Positions 18,456 through 29,107 of a stretch of DNA of 64,000 bases are shown in pieces. Within the stretch, counting starts at the first letter, position 1. Every line of letters starts with the position of its first letter. The position numbers were made by a program, and so were the translations under genes. Source of the stretch: Pseudomonas sp. S31 (lineage in GTDB: Bacteria > Pseudomonadota > Gammaproteobacteria > Pseudomonadales > Pseudomonadaceae); NCBI RefSeq assembly GCF_016648105.1, contig NZ_JACVVE010000008.1:98002-162001 (forward strand), given 5' to 3'. Below the pieces are notes generated by a model. That model was given only the letters and a program-made list of their open reading frames with translations, ran no database searches and was not told the origin of the DNA.

Positions 18456-19319
18456 ATGGCAGCAATTACTGCAGCGCTGGTCAAAGAACTGCGCGAGCGT
18501 ACCGGCGAAGGCATGATGGATTGCAAAAAGGCCCTGGAAAAGGCCGGCGGCGACATCGAGAAAGCCATTGACGACATGCGTGCCTCGGGCGCCATCAAGG
18601 CCGCCAAGAAGGCTGGCAACGTCGCTGCTGAAGGCGCCATCGCCGTCAAGACCGACGGCAAGGTCGCCGTTCTGCTGGAAGTGAACTCGCAGACCGACTT
18701 CCTGGCCCTGCAAGACGACTTCAAGAACTTCGTGGCCGAAAGCCTGGAAGAAGCCTTCGCCCAGAAGCTGACCGACGCTGCTCCGCTGATCGCCTCGCGT
18801 GAAGCTGCTCGTGAAGCCCTGGTCGCCAAGTGCGGCGAGAACGTCAACATCCGTCGCCTGGTGCGCGTCGAGGGTGACGTTGTCGGTGCCTACCTGCACG
18901 GCAACAAGATCGGTGCCGCTGTCGTCCTGAAAGGCGGCGACGTCGAGCTGGCCAAGAACATCGCCATGCACGTTGCAGCTTCGAACCCAGAGTTCCTGGA
19001 TTCGTCGGAAATCTCCGCCGAGGCCATCGAGCGCGAGAAGGGCGTCTTCCTGCAGCTGAACGCTGACAAGATCGCCGGCAAGCCGGAAAACATCGTTGAA
19101 AACATGGTCAACGGTCGTATCGCCAAGTTCAAGGCCGAAGCCTCGCTGAAAGAGCAAGCCTTCGTCATGAACCCAGAAGTCAAAGTTGGCGAGCTGGCCA
19201 AGAAAGCCGGTGCTGAAATCGTTTCCTTCACCTACTTCAAGGTTGGCGAAGGCATCGAGAAGCCAGTCGACGACTTCGCTGCCGAAGTTGCCGCTCAGGT
19301 AGCTGCTGCCAAGCAGTAA
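18456..19319 (+). CDS. tsf: Translation elongation factor Ts
   Basis: Guanine-nucleotide exchange factor for EF-Tu, 287 residues. The N-terminal UBA-like segment has LRERTGEGMMDCKKALEKA, and the dimerisation domain has VNSQTDFLALQDDF. The ATG is preceded by AAGAGGA. The usual partner of rpsB is 184 bases upstream, with a terminator-like hairpin in between. Confidence 0.99.
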   Translation: MAAITAALVKELRERTGEGMMDCKKALEKAGGDIEKAIDDMRASGAIKAAKKAGNVAAEGAIAVKTDGKVAVLLEVNSQTDFLALQDDFKNFVAESLEEAFAQKLTDAAPLIASREAAREALVAKCGENVNIRRLVRVEGDVVGAYLHGNKIGAAVVLKGGDVELAKNIAMHVAASNPEFLDSSEISAEAIEREKGVFLQLNADKIAGKPENIVENMVNGRIAKFKAEASLKEQAFVMNPEVKVGELAKKAGAEIVSFTYFKVGEGIEKPVDDFAAEVAAQVAAAKQ

Positions 19320-19341
19320 GACAGCCCCGTCTGTCGCCCCG

Positions 19342-19374
19342 AAGAGGCTGCCCGCTCACGCGCGCAGCCTCTTT
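19342..19374 (+). terminator. Rho-independent terminator after tsf
   Basis: AAGAGGCTGC (19342-19351) pairs perfectly with GCAGCCTCTT (19364-19373) around a 12-base loop. The T-tract is short. Confidence 0.7.
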
Positions 19375-19499
19375 GTCAAAACGGAGAAGGGTTTATCCGG
19401 CCCGGCTCCGCTGGCACCGAAGCGGTGCCACGCTACAGTTAGCAGGCTGTAAACAGCCCGCACGAATTTTCTAAAAGTACGCCGCAGGAGAGACTCGCA

Positions 19500-20243
19500 A
19501 TGGCTCAGCAGGTGAGTGGTCGCCAACCTCGCTATAAACGCATTTTGCTCAAACTTAGCGGCGAGGCCCTGATGGGCTCGGAAGACTTCGGGATCGACCC
19601 GAAGGTGCTGGACCGCATGGCCCTTGAAGTCGGCCAGCTGGTAGGTATCGGTGTCCAGGTCGGCCTGGTGATCGGTGGTGGCAACCTGTTCCGCGGTGCC
19701 GCGCTGAGCGCAGCTGGCATGGATCGCGTCACCGGTGACCACATGGGCATGCTCGCCACCGTGATGAACGGCCTGGCCATGCGCGATGCGCTGGAGCGCT
19801 CGAACATCCCGGCTCTGGTGATGTCGGCCATTTCCATGGTGGGCGTGACCGACCATTATGATCGTCGCAAAGCTATTCGCCACCTCAACTCCGGGGATGT
19901 GGTAATTTTCTCCGCCGGTACCGGCAACCCGTTCTTCACTACCGACTCCGCGGCCTGCCTGCGCGGCATCGAAATCGATGCCGACGTGGTATTGAAGGCG
20001 ACCAAGGTTGATGGTGTGTACACTGCCGATCCATTCAAGGATCCGCATGCCGAGAAGTTCGATCACCTGACCTATGACGAGGTCCTGGATCGCAAGCTGG
20101 GTGTGATGGACCTGACCGCAATCTGCCTGTGCCGTGACCACAAGATGCCATTGCGGGTATTCAACATGAACAAGCCTGGCGCCCTGCTGAACATCGTGGT
20201 CGGTGGCGGTGAAGGTACTTTGATCGAGGAAGTCCAAGCATGA
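19500..20243 (+). CDS. pyrH: UMP kinase
   Basis: Hexameric bacterial UMP kinase (amino-acid-kinase fold) making UDP. It has 247 residues. Visible motifs are [14 protein letters not shown] (about 14-27), [11 protein letters not shown] and the TD-containing segment [19 protein letters not shown]. It heads pyrH-frr-uppS-cdsA-dxr-rseP, with a terminator separating it from tsf. The stop overlaps the frr start by ATGA. Confidence 0.98.
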   Translation: MAQQVSGRQPRYKRILLKLSGEALMGSEDFGIDPKVLDRMALEVGQLVGIGVQVGLVIGGGNLFRGAALSAAGMDRVTGDHMGMLATVMNGLAMRDALERSNIPALVMSAISMVGVTDHYDRRKAIRHLNSGDVVIFSAGTGNPFFTTDSAACLRGIEIDADVVLKATKVDGVYTADPFKDPHAEKFDHLTYDEVLDRKLGVMDLTAICLCRDHKMPLRVFNMNKPGALLNIVVGGGEGTLIEEVQA

Positions 20244-20797
20244 TCAACGACATCAAGAAAGACGCGCAGGAGCGCATGACCAAGTCCCTCGAAGCCCTGG
20301 GCCGCAACCTGGCGGCGATCCGCACCGGTCGCGCTCACCCAAGCATCCTGGATACCGTCAAGGTTACTGCCTGGGGCAGCGAAATGCCGCTGAACCAGGT
20401 TGCCGCGATCACCGTCGAGGACGCCCGTACCCTGAAGATCGTCGCCCACGACAAGAACCTCAGCGCCGCCATCGAGAAGGCCATCCTGACCTCCGACCTG
20501 GGCCTTAACCCATCGAGCGCCGGTACCACCATTCGCGTGCCGATGCCGGCCCTGACCGAAGAGACCCGCAAGGGCTACACCAAGCAGGCCAGCGGTGTTG
20601 CCGAAGACGCCAAGGTAGCCGTGCGCAACGTGCGCCGCGATGCCCTGGGCGACCTGAAGAAGCTGACCAAGGACAAGGAAATCAGCGAAGACGAAGAGCG
20701 TCGTGCCGCGGACGAGATCCAGAAGCTGACCGACAAGTTCATTGCTGAAGTCGATGCTGCCTACAAAGCCAAGGAAAAGGACCTGATGGCCGTCTAA
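20240..20797 (+). CDS. frr: Ribosome recycling factor
   Basis: Splits post-termination ribosomes together with EF-G. It has 185 residues. The family start is seen in [16 protein letters not shown] and the LRTGRA-like motif in [15 protein letters not shown], with RNVRRDA and [10 protein letters not shown] in the C-terminal helices. It overlaps pyrH by 4 bases (ATGA), so it is translationally coupled. Confidence 0.99.
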   Translation: MINDIKKDAQERMTKSLEALGRNLAAIRTGRAHPSILDTVKVTAWGSEMPLNQVAAITVEDARTLKIVAHDKNLSAAIEKAILTSDLGLNPSSAGTTIRVPMPALTEETRKGYTKQASGVAEDAKVAVRNVRRDALGDLKKLTKDKEISEDEERRAADEIQKLTDKFIAEVDAAYKAKEKDLMAV

Positions 20798-20812
20798 GGC
20801 CGAGGTTTTTTA

Positions 20813-21568
20813 ATGGAAAAGTCCAAGTTGGCGGCACCGTCCTCGGTGCCGCGTCACGTCGCGATCATCATGGATGGCAATAATCGCTGGGCGAAGAAGC
20901 GCCTTTTGCCCGGCGTTGCCGGGCACAAGGCCGGCGTCGATGCAGTGCGTGCGGTCATCGAGGTGTGCGCCGAGGCGGGGGTCGAGGTCCTGACCCTGTT
21001 CGCCTTCTCCAGCGAGAACTGGCAGCGCCCGGCCGAGGAGGTCGGTGCCTTGATGGAGCTGTTCTTCTCGGCCCTGCGTCGCGAGGCCAGGCGCCTCAAC
21101 GAGAACAGGATCAGCCTGCGCATCATTGGTGACCGTTCGCGCTTCCACCCTGAGCTGCAGGCCGCCATGCGCGAAGCCGAGGCACTGACCGCAGGCAACA
21201 ACCGCTTCATCCTGCAGATCGCCGCCAACTACGGTGGCCAGTGGGATATCGCCCAGGCCGCCCAGCGCCTGGCGCGTGAGGTCCAGGCGGGGCACCTGCG
21301 CCCGGATGACATCACCCCGGATTTGTTGCAGACCTGCCTGGCCACCGGCGAACTGCCGTTGCCGGACCTGTGCATCCGTACGGGCGGCGAGCATCGCATC
21401 AGCAATTTCCTGCTGTGGCAACTGGCCTATGCCGAGCTGTATTTCTCCGACCTCTTCTGGCCGGACTTCAAACACGAGGCCATGCGCAACGCCCTGGCCG
21501 ATTTCGCTTCGCGCCAGCGCCGCTTCGGTAAGACCAGCGAGCAGGTCGAGGCTGGAGCTCGTGCTTAA
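20813..21568 (+). CDS. uppS: Undecaprenyl diphosphate synthase (cis-prenyltransferase)
   Basis: Condenses IPP onto FPP to make the C55 carrier for peptidoglycan and O-antigen synthesis. It has 251 residues. The catalytic aspartate is D21 in IIMDGNNRWAKKR; FAFSSENWQRP and the signature DLCIRTGGEHRISNFLLWQLAYAELYF are also present. It lies 15 bases after frr, and its last base is shared with the cdsA start. Confidence 0.98.
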   Translation: MEKSKLAAPSSVPRHVAIIMDGNNRWAKKRLLPGVAGHKAGVDAVRAVIEVCAEAGVEVLTLFAFSSENWQRPAEEVGALMELFFSALRREARRLNENRISLRIIGDRSRFHPELQAAMREAEALTAGNNRFILQIAANYGGQWDIAQAAQRLAREVQAGHLRPDDITPDLLQTCLATGELPLPDLCIRTGGEHRISNFLLWQLAYAELYFSDLFWPDFKHEAMRNALADFASRQRRFGKTSEQVEAGARA

Positions 21569-22383
21569 TGCTTAAACAACGCATCATTACCGCGCTGATC
21601 CTGCTGCCGATCGCGATAGGTGGCTTCTTCCTGCTCAACGGTGGGGATTTTGCCCTCTTCATCGGTTTCGTGGTGACCCTGGGGGGCTGGGAATGGGCGC
21701 GTCTGGCCGGGCTGATGGCCCAGCCGCTGCGCATTGTCTACGCCGCCGTCGTCGCCGGGGCGCTGATGCTGCTGTATATCCTTCCGGAACTGGCGCCCTG
21801 GGTGCTGGGGGCATCGGTGATCTGGTGGGCGCTGGCGACCTGGCTGGTGCTGACCTTCCCGCGTACCAGCGAGCTCTGGGCCAGTGCTGCCTGCCGCTTG
21901 CTGATCGGCTTGCTGGTGCTGCTGCCGGCCTGGCAGGGCCTGGTGCTGCTCAAGCACTGGCCGCTGGGCAACTGGTTGATCCTGTCGGTCATGGTCCTGG
22001 TCTGGTCCGCCGATATCGGTGCCTACTTCTCCGGTCGCAAGTTCGGCAAGCGCAAGCTGGCGCCGCAGGTCAGCCCGGGCAAGAGCTGGGAGGGCGTATA
22101 TGGCGGCCTGGCACTGAGCATGGTGATCACCCTGGTGGTCGGCCTGAACCGTGACTGGGGCTTCGGCCAGATCCTGCTGGGCCTGCTGGGCGCCGCGATC
22201 GTGGTGGCGTCCTCGGTGGTGGGGGATCTCACCGAAAGCATGTTCAAGCGCCGCTCCGGCATCAAGGACAGCAGCAACCTGCTGCCTGGGCATGGTGGCG
22301 TCCTCGATCGCATCGACAGCCTGACTGCAGCCATTCCGGTGTTTGCGGTGCTGCTGTGGGCCGCCGAATGGGGTGTGATGTGA
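21568..22383 (+). CDS. cdsA: Phosphatidate cytidylyltransferase
   Basis: Integral membrane enzyme making CDP-diacylglycerol, the entry point for all phospholipids. It has 271 residues, mostly hydrophobic, about 7-8 helices. The CDP-diglyceride synthetase signature is visible in the last quarter: [24 protein letters not shown]. It overlaps uppS by one base and dxr by four. Confidence 0.97.
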   Translation: MLKQRIITALILLPIAIGGFFLLNGGDFALFIGFVVTLGGWEWARLAGLMAQPLRIVYAAVVAGALMLLYILPELAPWVLGASVIWWALATWLVLTFPRTSELWASAACRLLIGLLVLLPAWQGLVLLKHWPLGNWLILSVMVLVWSADIGAYFSGRKFGKRKLAPQVSPGKSWEGVYGGLALSMVITLVVGLNRDWGFGQILLGLLGAAIVVASSVVGDLTESMFKRRSGIKDSSNLLPGHGGVLDRIDSLTAAIPVFAVLLWAAEWGVM

Positions 22384-23570
22384 GTGCGGTTCAGCGCATC
22401 ACCGTGCTCGGTGCCACCGGTTCGATCGGTCTCAGCACGCTGGACGTGATCGCCCGGCACCCCGATCGCTATGAAGTGTTCGCCCTGAGCGGCTACTCGC
22501 GCATCGACGAGTTGCTCGCCCTGTGCTTGCGCCATCGCCCGGCCTACGCCGTGGTGCCGGCCGCCGAACAGGCCGCGCGTCTGCGTGACGGCCTGGCCAC
22601 CGCCAACTGCGCCACCGAGGTGCTGGTTGGCGAGGCCGGGCTGTGCCAGGTGTCGGCGGCGGCCGAGGTGGACGCGGTGATGGCTGCCATCGTCGGCGCC
22701 GCTGGCCTGCGTCCGACCCTGGCGGCGGTGGAGGCCGGCAAGAAGGTATTGCTGGCCAACAAGGAATCCCTGGTGATGTCCGGCGCGCTGTTCATGGATG
22801 CGGTGCGGCGCAGCGGCGCCGTGCTGTTGCCCATCGACAGCGAGCACAACGCGATCTTCCAGTGCCTGCCTGGCGACTACGCCCGTGGCCTGGGGCAGGT
22901 GGGCGTGCGCCGTATCCTGCTGACCGCTTCGGGCGGCCCGTTCCGCGAGACGCCGCAGGCCGCGCTAGCCGATGTAACGCCTGAGCAGGCTTGCGCCCAC
23001 CCCAACTGGTCCATGGGCCGGAAGATCTCGGTGGACTCGGCGAGCATGATGAACAAGGGCCTCGAACTGATCGAGGCGTGCTGGTTGTTCGATACCGCGC
23101 CGGCCAAGGTCGAGGTGGTGGTGCACCCGCAGAGCGTCATCCACTCGCTGGTCGACTACGTGGACGGTTCCGTGCTGGCCCAGTTGGGCAACCCGGACAT
23201 GCGCACGCCGATCGCCAATGCCCTGGCCTGGCCCGAACGCATCGACTCGGGGGTGGCCCCGCTCGACCTGTTCGCCATTGCCCGCCTGGATTTCCAGGCA
23301 CCCGACGAGCAGCGCTTTCCTTGTCTGCGCCTGGCACGGCAGGCTGCCGAGGCTGGCAACAGTGCCCCGGCCGTGCTCAATGCGGCCAACGAGATCGCCG
23401 TGGAGGCGTTTCTCCAGCGGCGTATCCGCTTCCCGGAAATCGCGGGTATGATCGAACAGGTGCTCGACCAGGAACCGGTGGTGACACTGCCTTCGCTCGA
23501 TGCGGTATTCGCCGCAGACCAGCGTGCCCGGGAGCTGTCCCGGGAATGGCTGAGGCGCCACGGCCGCTGA
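22380..23570 (+). CDS. dxr: 1-deoxy-D-xylulose 5-phosphate reductoisomerase
   Basis: Second step of the MEP isoprenoid pathway, making 2-C-methyl-D-erythritol 4-phosphate with NADPH. The GTG start at 22380 overlaps the cdsA stop as GTGA and gives 396 residues. An ATG 24 bases upstream, inside cdsA, is less likely. NADPH-binding [38 protein letters not shown] and [19 protein letters not shown] are all present. ispD and ispF of the same pathway are at 42880 and 46739. Confidence 0.97.
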   Translation: MSAVQRITVLGATGSIGLSTLDVIARHPDRYEVFALSGYSRIDELLALCLRHRPAYAVVPAAEQAARLRDGLATANCATEVLVGEAGLCQVSAAAEVDAVMAAIVGAAGLRPTLAAVEAGKKVLLANKESLVMSGALFMDAVRRSGAVLLPIDSEHNAIFQCLPGDYARGLGQVGVRRILLTASGGPFRETPQAALADVTPEQACAHPNWSMGRKISVDSASMMNKGLELIEACWLFDTAPAKVEVVVHPQSVIHSLVDYVDGSVLAQLGNPDMRTPIANALAWPERIDSGVAPLDLFAIARLDFQAPDEQRFPCLRLARQAAEAGNSAPAVLNAANEIAVEAFLQRRIRFPEIAGMIEQVLDQEPVVTLPSLDAVFAADQRARELSREWLRRHGR

Positions 23571-23615
23571 TGCCGCCAGCCTCCAGGTTCCGCTGAACGT
23601 CATTCGGAGATAGAC

Positions 23616-24968
23616 ATGACTGCGCTCTACATGATTATCGGCACCCTGGTGGCCCTGGGTGTTCTGGTCACTTTCCACGAATTCGGCCACTTCTGGGTGG
23701 CGCGTCGCTGTGGCGTCAAGGTGCTGCGCTTCTCGGTCGGCTTCGGCACGCCGCTGCTGCGCTGGCACGACAAGCAGGGCACCGAGTTCGTCGTGGCGGC
23801 GATCCCGCTGGGCGGCTACGTGAAAATGCTCGATGAACGCGAGGGTGAAGTGCCGCCAGCCCTGGTCGAGCAGTCGTTCAACCGCAAATCGGTACGCCAG
23901 CGCATCGCCATCGTGGCGGCCGGCCCGATCGCCAACTTCCTCCTGGCGATTGTGTTCTTCTGGATCCTGGCCATGCTCGGCACCCAGCAGGTCCGCCCAG
24001 TGATCGGCGCGGTCGAGCCAGGCAGCCTGGCTGCCTCGGCCGGTCTGACGGCGGGCCAGGAAATCGTTTCCATTGATGGCGAACCGACCAGCGGTTGGTC
24101 AGCGGTGAATCTGCAACTGGTCCGCCGCCTGGGCGAGAGTGGCACTCTGCAAGTGGGCGTGCGCGATGACAGCGCCAGTGCTGAACGAAAATTGCAGATC
24201 AAACTCGACGCCTGGCTCAAGGGTGCCGACGAGCCGGACCCGATCCAATCCCTGGGCCTGCGTCCATGGCGCCCGGCGATCGCCCCGGTGCTCGCCGAGA
24301 TCGCGCCAAAGAGCCCGGCTGCCGCCGCCGGGCTGCAAACCGGCGACAAGTTGCTGGCCCTCGACGGCGTGGCGATGAGTGACTGGCAGCAACTGGTGGA
24401 CGCCGTGCGCGCCCGTCCGGAAACAAAAGTGACATTGCGTGTCGAACGTGACGGTGCGCAGCTGGATGTGCCGGTCACCCTGGCGCGTCACGGTGAGGGC
24501 AAGGCCTCTGGCGGCTACCTGGGGGCAGGGGTGAAACCCGGGCAATGGCCGGCGAACATGCTTCGCGAGGTCAGCTATGGTCCGCTGGATGCGGTAGGTG
24601 AGGGCCTGTCGCGAACCTGGAACATGAGCGTGCTTACCCTGGAGTCGCTGAAGAAAATGCTGTTCGGGGAGCTCTCGGTAAAAAACTTGAGCGGACCGAT
24701 AACCATTGCTAAAGTGGCGGGCGCTTCAGCCCAGTCCGGCGTGGGGGATTTCCTGAATTTCCTGGCCTACCTGAGCATAAGCCTGGGGGTTCTTAACCTG
24801 CTGCCCATCCCCGTACTGGATGGGGGGCATTTGCTGTTTTACCTGGTCGAGTGGGCGCGCGGTCGTCCGCTGTCGGATCGGGTGCAAGGTTGGGGGGTCC
24901 AGATCGGTATCAGTTTGGTCGTAGGGGTGATGTTGCTCGCCCTGATCAACGATCTGGGTCGACTATAA
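23616..24968 (+). CDS. rseP: Site-2 intramembrane protease RseP (MucP)
   Basis: Inner-membrane zinc metalloprotease that cleaves the anti-sigma factor (MucA/RseA type) after the site-1 cut, releasing the envelope-stress sigma factor. It has 450 residues. The HEXXH motif is HEFGH at 21-25 in the first membrane helix. Two PDZ domains follow (about 125-190 and 215-300), then the NLLPIPVLDGGH motif carrying the third zinc ligand. It is followed by bamA, as in most proteobacteria. Confidence 0.98.
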   Translation: MTALYMIIGTLVALGVLVTFHEFGHFWVARRCGVKVLRFSVGFGTPLLRWHDKQGTEFVVAAIPLGGYVKMLDEREGEVPPALVEQSFNRKSVRQRIAIVAAGPIANFLLAIVFFWILAMLGTQQVRPVIGAVEPGSLAASAGLTAGQEIVSIDGEPTSGWSAVNLQLVRRLGESGTLQVGVRDDSASAERKLQIKLDAWLKGADEPDPIQSLGLRPWRPAIAPVLAEIAPKSPAAAAGLQTGDKLLALDGVAMSDWQQLVDAVRARPETKVTLRVERDGAQLDVPVTLARHGEGKASGGYLGAGVKPGQWPANMLREVSYGPLDAVGEGLSRTWNMSVLTLESLKKMLFGELSVKNLSGPITIAKVAGASAQSGVGDFLNFLAYLSISLGVLNLLPIPVLDGGHLLFYLVEWARGRPLSDRVQGWGVQIGISLVVGVMLLALINDLGRL

Positions 24969-24986
24969 AAGCTTCGCTCAATTGCG

Positions 24987-25012
24987 AACCTGCCGCCTTT
25001 ATGCGGCAGGTT
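24987..25012 (+). terminator. Hairpin between rseP and bamA
   Basis: AACCTGCCGC-CTTTAT-GCGGCAGGTT is a perfect 10-base stem with a 6-base loop, followed by GTTTATTG. It could be a weak terminator or a processing site that sets the ratio of rseP to bamA mRNA. Confidence 0.6.
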
Positions 25013-25042
25013 GTTTATTGCCAGTTGGAATAAAAGGACTTC

Positions 25043-27391
25043 ATGAAACGTCTGCTGCTAACTGCGGTCATGTCCGCACTGATGATCGCTGAAGTTCACG
25101 CCGAGTCCTTCACCATCTCCGATATCCGAGTCAACGGCCTGCAGCGGGTGTCCGCCGGCAGCGTGTTCGGCGCCTTGCCCCTGAACGTGGGCGACCAGGC
25201 TGACGATCGGCGCCTGGTGGATTCGACCCGCTCGCTGTTCAAGACCGGGTTCTTCCAGGACATCCAGCTGGACCGTGACGGCGACGTCCTGATCATCAAC
25301 GTGGTCGAGCGCCCCTCGGTGTCGAGCATCGAGATCGAAGGCAACAAGGCGATCAGCACCGAAGACCTGATGAAAGGCCTGAAGCAATCGGGCCTGGCCG
25401 AAGGCGAGATCTTCCAGCGTGCCACCCTCGAAGGCGTGCGTAACGAACTGCAGCGCCAGTACGTGGCCCAGGGCCGCTACTCGGCCGAGGTCGACGCCGA
25501 GGTCGTGCCGCAGCCGCGCAACCGCGTCGCGTTGAAGATCAAGATCAACGAAGGCACCGTCGCTGCCATCCAGCACATCAACATCGTCGGCAACAACGTG
25601 TTCGACGACGATACCCTGGGCCAGCTGTTCGAACTGCACACCACCAACTGGCTGTCGTTCTTCAAGAACGACGACAAGTATGCCCGCGAGAAACTTTCCG
25701 GTGACCTGGAGCGCCTGCGTTCCTACTACCTGGACCGCGGCTACATCAACATGGACATCACCTCCACCCAGGTGTCCATCACCCCGGACAAGAAGCACGT
25801 CTACATCACCGTCAACATCAACGAGGGCGAGAAGTACACCGTCCGCGACGTGAAGCTGTCCGGTGACCTCAAGGTGCCGGAAGACCAGGTCAAGTCGCTG
25901 CTGCTGGTGCAGCCGGGCCAGGTATTCTCGCGCAAGGTGATGACCTCGACTTCCGACCTGATCACCCGCCGCCTGGGTAACGAAGGCTATACCTTCGCCA
26001 ACGTAAACGGCGTGCCGCAGGCCAACGACGAAGACCACACCGTGGACATCATGTTCGTGGTCGATCCGGGCAAGCGTGCCTACGTCAACCGCATCAACTA
26101 CCGCGGCAACACCAAGACCGAAGACGAAGTGCTGCGTCGCGAAATGCGCCAGATGGAAGGCGGCTGGGCTTCGACCTACCTGATCGACCAGTCCAAGACC
26201 CGCCTCGAGCGCCTGGGCTTCTTCAAGGAAGCCAACGTCGAGACGCCGCCGGTGCCAGGCACCGACGACCAGGTCGACGTCAACTACGCCGTCGAAGAGC
26301 AGGCTTCCGGTTCGATCACCGCCAGCGTCGGTTTCGCCCAGAGCGCCGGCCTGATCCTCGGTGGCTCGATCAGCCAGAGCAACTTCCTCGGTACCGGTAA
26401 CAAGGTATCCATCGGCCTGACCCGTTCGGAATACCAGACCCGCTACAACTTCGGCTTCGTTGACCCCTACTTCACCGCCGACGGCGTGAGCCTGGGCTAC
26501 AACGCCTTCTACCGCAGCACCGACTACGACGACCTCGACGTCGACGTGGCCAGCTATGCGGTGGACAGCCTCGGTGCCGGCGTCAGCCTGGGTTACCCGA
26601 TCAGCGAAACCTCGCGCCTGACCTACGGCCTGAGCGTGCAGCAGGACAAGATCAAGACCGGTAAGTACACCGTCGACGAGATCTTCGACTTCCTCGAAGA
26701 AGAAGGTGACAACTTCCTGAACTTCAAGGCATCGATCGGCTGGTCCGAATCCACCTTGAACAAAGGCGTACTGGCGACCCGTGGTCACTCCCAGAGCTTG
26801 ACCCTGGAATCGACCATTCCAGGCAGCGACCTGTCGTTCTACAAGCTCGACTACCGCGGTCAGCTGTTCCAGCCGATCAACAACGACTACACCCTGCGCC
26901 TGCACACCGAGCTGGGCTATGGTGATGGCTTCGGTGGTACTTCCGGCCTGCCGTTCTACGAGAACTACTACGCGGGTGGCTTCAACTCCGTACGTGGCTT
27001 CAAGGACAGCAGCCTGGGTCCGCGCAGTACGCCGAGCGACGGCACTCGTAACGGAACCGTTCGTGACCCGGATCAGGATCCATTGCCGTTCGGTGGCAAC
27101 GTGCTGGTACAAGGCGGTGTCGAGCTGCTGTTCCCACTGCCGTTCGTCAAGGACCAGCGTTCGCTGCGCACCTCCGTGTTCTGGGACGTGGGTAACGTCT
27201 TCGACACCAATTGCGGCAGCAAGCCGGACTGCGCGAAGGTCGGTTTCTCGGACATGGCCAGCTCGGTCGGCCTGGGCGTCACCTGGATCACCGCACTCGG
27301 CCCGCTGAGCTTCAGCCTGGCGATGCCGATCAAGAAGCCGGACGACGCCGATACCCAGGTGTTCCAATTCTCTCTGGGCCAGACCTTCTAA
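25043..27391 (+). CDS. bamA: Outer-membrane protein assembly factor BamA
   Basis: Central subunit of the BAM complex that folds beta-barrel proteins into the outer membrane. It has 782 residues. A signal peptide ends at about residue 20 (AEVHA before ESF). Five POTRA domains cover about 22-420, and a 16-strand barrel ends in an aromatic residue (FQFSLGQTF). The conserved loop-6 motif is present as NSVRGFKDSSLG. skp and lpxD follow at once, an envelope biogenesis operon. Confidence 0.99.
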   Translation: MKRLLLTAVMSALMIAEVHAESFTISDIRVNGLQRVSAGSVFGALPLNVGDQADDRRLVDSTRSLFKTGFFQDIQLDRDGDVLIINVVERPSVSSIEIEGNKAISTEDLMKGLKQSGLAEGEIFQRATLEGVRNELQRQYVAQGRYSAEVDAEVVPQPRNRVALKIKINEGTVAAIQHINIVGNNVFDDDTLGQLFELHTTNWLSFFKNDDKYAREKLSGDLERLRSYYLDRGYINMDITSTQVSITPDKKHVYITVNINEGEKYTVRDVKLSGDLKVPEDQVKSLLLVQPGQVFSRKVMTSTSDLITRRLGNEGYTFANVNGVPQANDEDHTVDIMFVVDPGKRAYVNRINYRGNTKTEDEVLRREMRQMEGGWASTYLIDQSKTRLERLGFFKEANVETPPVPGTDDQVDVNYAVEEQASGSITASVGFAQSAGLILGGSISQSNFLGTGNKVSIGLTRSEYQTRYNFGFVDPYFTADGVSLGYNAFYRSTDYDDLDVDVASYAVDSLGAGVSLGYPISETSRLTYGLSVQQDKIKTGKYTVDEIFDFLEEEGDNFLNFKASIGWSESTLNKGVLATRGHSQSLTLESTIPGSDLSFYKLDYRGQLFQPINNDYTLRLHTELGYGDGFGGTSGLPFYENYYAGGFNSVRGFKDSSLGPRSTPSDGTRNGTVRDPDQDPLPFGGNVLVQGGVELLFPLPFVKDQRSLRTSVFWDVGNVFDTNCGSKPDCAKVGFSDMASSVGLGVTWITALGPLSFSLAMPIKKPDDADTQVFQFSLGQTF

Positions 27392-27433
27392 GGTCGGCCC
27401 TCGCTCAAACAACGGTTTATCCAGGAGTGCATC

Positions 27434-27937
27434 GTGCGTAAGTTGACCAAACTGGCCTTCGTGGCCGCGGCGCTGGTCGCCACCCCGGCTTTCGCTGAAA
27501 TGAAGGTAGCCGTGCTGAACTATCAGATGGCCCTGCTCGAATCGGACGCGGCGAAGAAGTACGCTGTCGATGCCGAGAAGAAGTTCGGCCCGCAGTTGAC
27601 CAAGCTCAAGACCCTGGAAAGCAGCGCCAAAGGCATCCAGGACCGCCTGCTCAAAGGTGGCGACAAGATGCAGCAGCAGGAGCGTGAGCGCCTGGAGCTG
27701 GAATTCAAGCAAAAGGCCCGCGACTTCCAGTTCCAGTCCAAGGAACTGAACGAAGCCAAGGCCGTTGCCGACCGTGACATGCTCAAGCAGCTCAAGCCTA
27801 AGCTCGATGGCGCTGTCGAGGAAGTCATCAAGAAGGGCGGTTTCGACCTGGTTCTCGAGCGCGGTGCGGTCATCGATGTCAAACCTCAGTACGACATCAC
27901 CCGCCAAGTCATCGAGCGCATGAACCAAGCGCGTTGA
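27434..27937 (+). CDS. skp: Periplasmic chaperone Skp/OmpH
   Basis: Trimeric jellyfish-shaped chaperone that carries unfolded outer-membrane proteins to BamA. It uses a GTG start after CAGGAG and has 167 residues, with a signal peptide (residues 1-21, ATPAFA before [10 protein letters not shown]). Long charged helices (about 45-130, rich in K, E and Q) form the tentacles. The gap to lpxD is one base. Confidence 0.95.
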   Translation: MRKLTKLAFVAAALVATPAFAEMKVAVLNYQMALLESDAAKKYAVDAEKKFGPQLTKLKTLESSAKGIQDRLLKGGDKMQQQERERLELEFKQKARDFQFQSKELNEAKAVADRDMLKQLKPKLDGAVEEVIKKGGFDLVLERGAVIDVKPQYDITRQVIERMNQAR

Positions 27938-27938
27938 T

Positions 27939-28994
27939 ATGACCGTGACCATGACACTCGGCCAGTTGGCCGAGGCCCTCGGCGCCACCCTCCAGGGCGC
28001 CGAGGCCGTGCAGATTACCGGGCTGGCTACCTTGCAGGAGGCTGGCCCCGGTCAATTGAGCTTCCTCGCCAATCCGCAGTACCGCAAGTACCTGGAGCAC
28101 AGCCAGGCCGCAGCGGTGCTGTTGAAGGCGGCGGATGCCGAAGGCTTTGCCGGCAATGCCCTGATCGTCCCTGACCCGTACCTGGCCTACGCGCGCATTT
28201 CGCACCTGTTCGACCCCAAACCCAAGGCTGTGGCGGGTATTCATCCCAGCGCCGTGGTGGCGGAAGACGCCCAGGTCGACGCCAGTGCCTGCGTCGGGCC
28301 GTTCGTGGTCATCGAAAGCGGTGCGCGCATCGCTGCCAATGTCACCCTCGGCGCGCACTGCGTGGTCGGTGCCCGCAGCGTGATCGGCGAAGGTGGCTGG
28401 TTGGCACCGCGGGTCACGTTGTACCACGATGTGATCATCGGCAAGCGAGTGGTGATCCAGTCCGGCGCCGTCATCGGCGGCGAGGGCTTCGGCTTCGCCA
28501 ACGAGAAGGGCGTCTGGCAGAAGATCGCCCAGATCGGTGGCGTGACCATCGGCGATGACGTGGAAATCGGCGTCAATACCGCCGTGGACCGCGGTGCGTT
28601 GTCCGACACCCGCATTGGCGACGGCGTCAAGCTCGACAACCAGATCCAGATCGCGCACAACGTGCAGATCGGCGACCACACGGCCATGGCCGCCTGTGTC
28701 GGTATTTCCGGCAGCGCGCGCATCGGCAAGCACTGCATGCTGGCCGGCGGCGTCGGCCTGGTGGGGCATATCGATATCTGCGATAACGTATTCGTTTCCG
28801 GGATGACCATGGTGACCCGTTCGATCACCGAGCCGGGTTCCTATTCTTCCGGTACTGCCATGCAGCCCCTGGCTGACTGGCGCAAGAGCGCTGCGCGTAT
28901 TCGCCAGCTGGATGACATGGCCAAGCGTCTGCAGCAGCTGGAAAAACGCGTCGATACCGTGACCTCAGGTGGCCAGCCGGCATCAGAAGGCTGA
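27939..28994 (+). CDS. lpxD: UDP-3-O-acylglucosamine N-acyltransferase
   Basis: Third lipid A step: adds a 3-hydroxyacyl chain to the amino group of UDP-3-O-acylglucosamine. It has 351 residues. An N-terminal uridine-binding domain (about 1-100) is followed by a left-handed beta-helix of hexapeptide repeats (about 105-290) holding the catalytic histidine in [10 protein letters not shown], then a C-terminal helix. It lies between skp and fabZ. Confidence 0.98.
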   Translation: MTVTMTLGQLAEALGATLQGAEAVQITGLATLQEAGPGQLSFLANPQYRKYLEHSQAAAVLLKAADAEGFAGNALIVPDPYLAYARISHLFDPKPKAVAGIHPSAVVAEDAQVDASACVGPFVVIESGARIAANVTLGAHCVVGARSVIGEGGWLAPRVTLYHDVIIGKRVVIQSGAVIGGEGFGFANEKGVWQKIAQIGGVTIGDDVEIGVNTAVDRGALSDTRIGDGVKLDNQIQIAHNVQIGDHTAMAACVGISGSARIGKHCMLAGGVGLVGHIDICDNVFVSGMTMVTRSITEPGSYSSGTAMQPLADWRKSAARIRQLDDMAKRLQQLEKRVDTVTSGGQPASEG

Positions 28995-29107
28995 TACCAT
29001 TTGCTGAGCAAGAGTGAACAGTCGCTAGCTGGCTCCTCTTTGGATTGCAAAAGGAGCGTGCGGTCAGCCCCTGCGCTCCCTATTCTTATTACAGGCTTCC
29101 CCCCGAA

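Noticed and set aside
25058..27988. A 976-codon open frame antisense to bamA and skp
   Set aside because: Same cause; bamA and skp on the plus strand are unmistakable.
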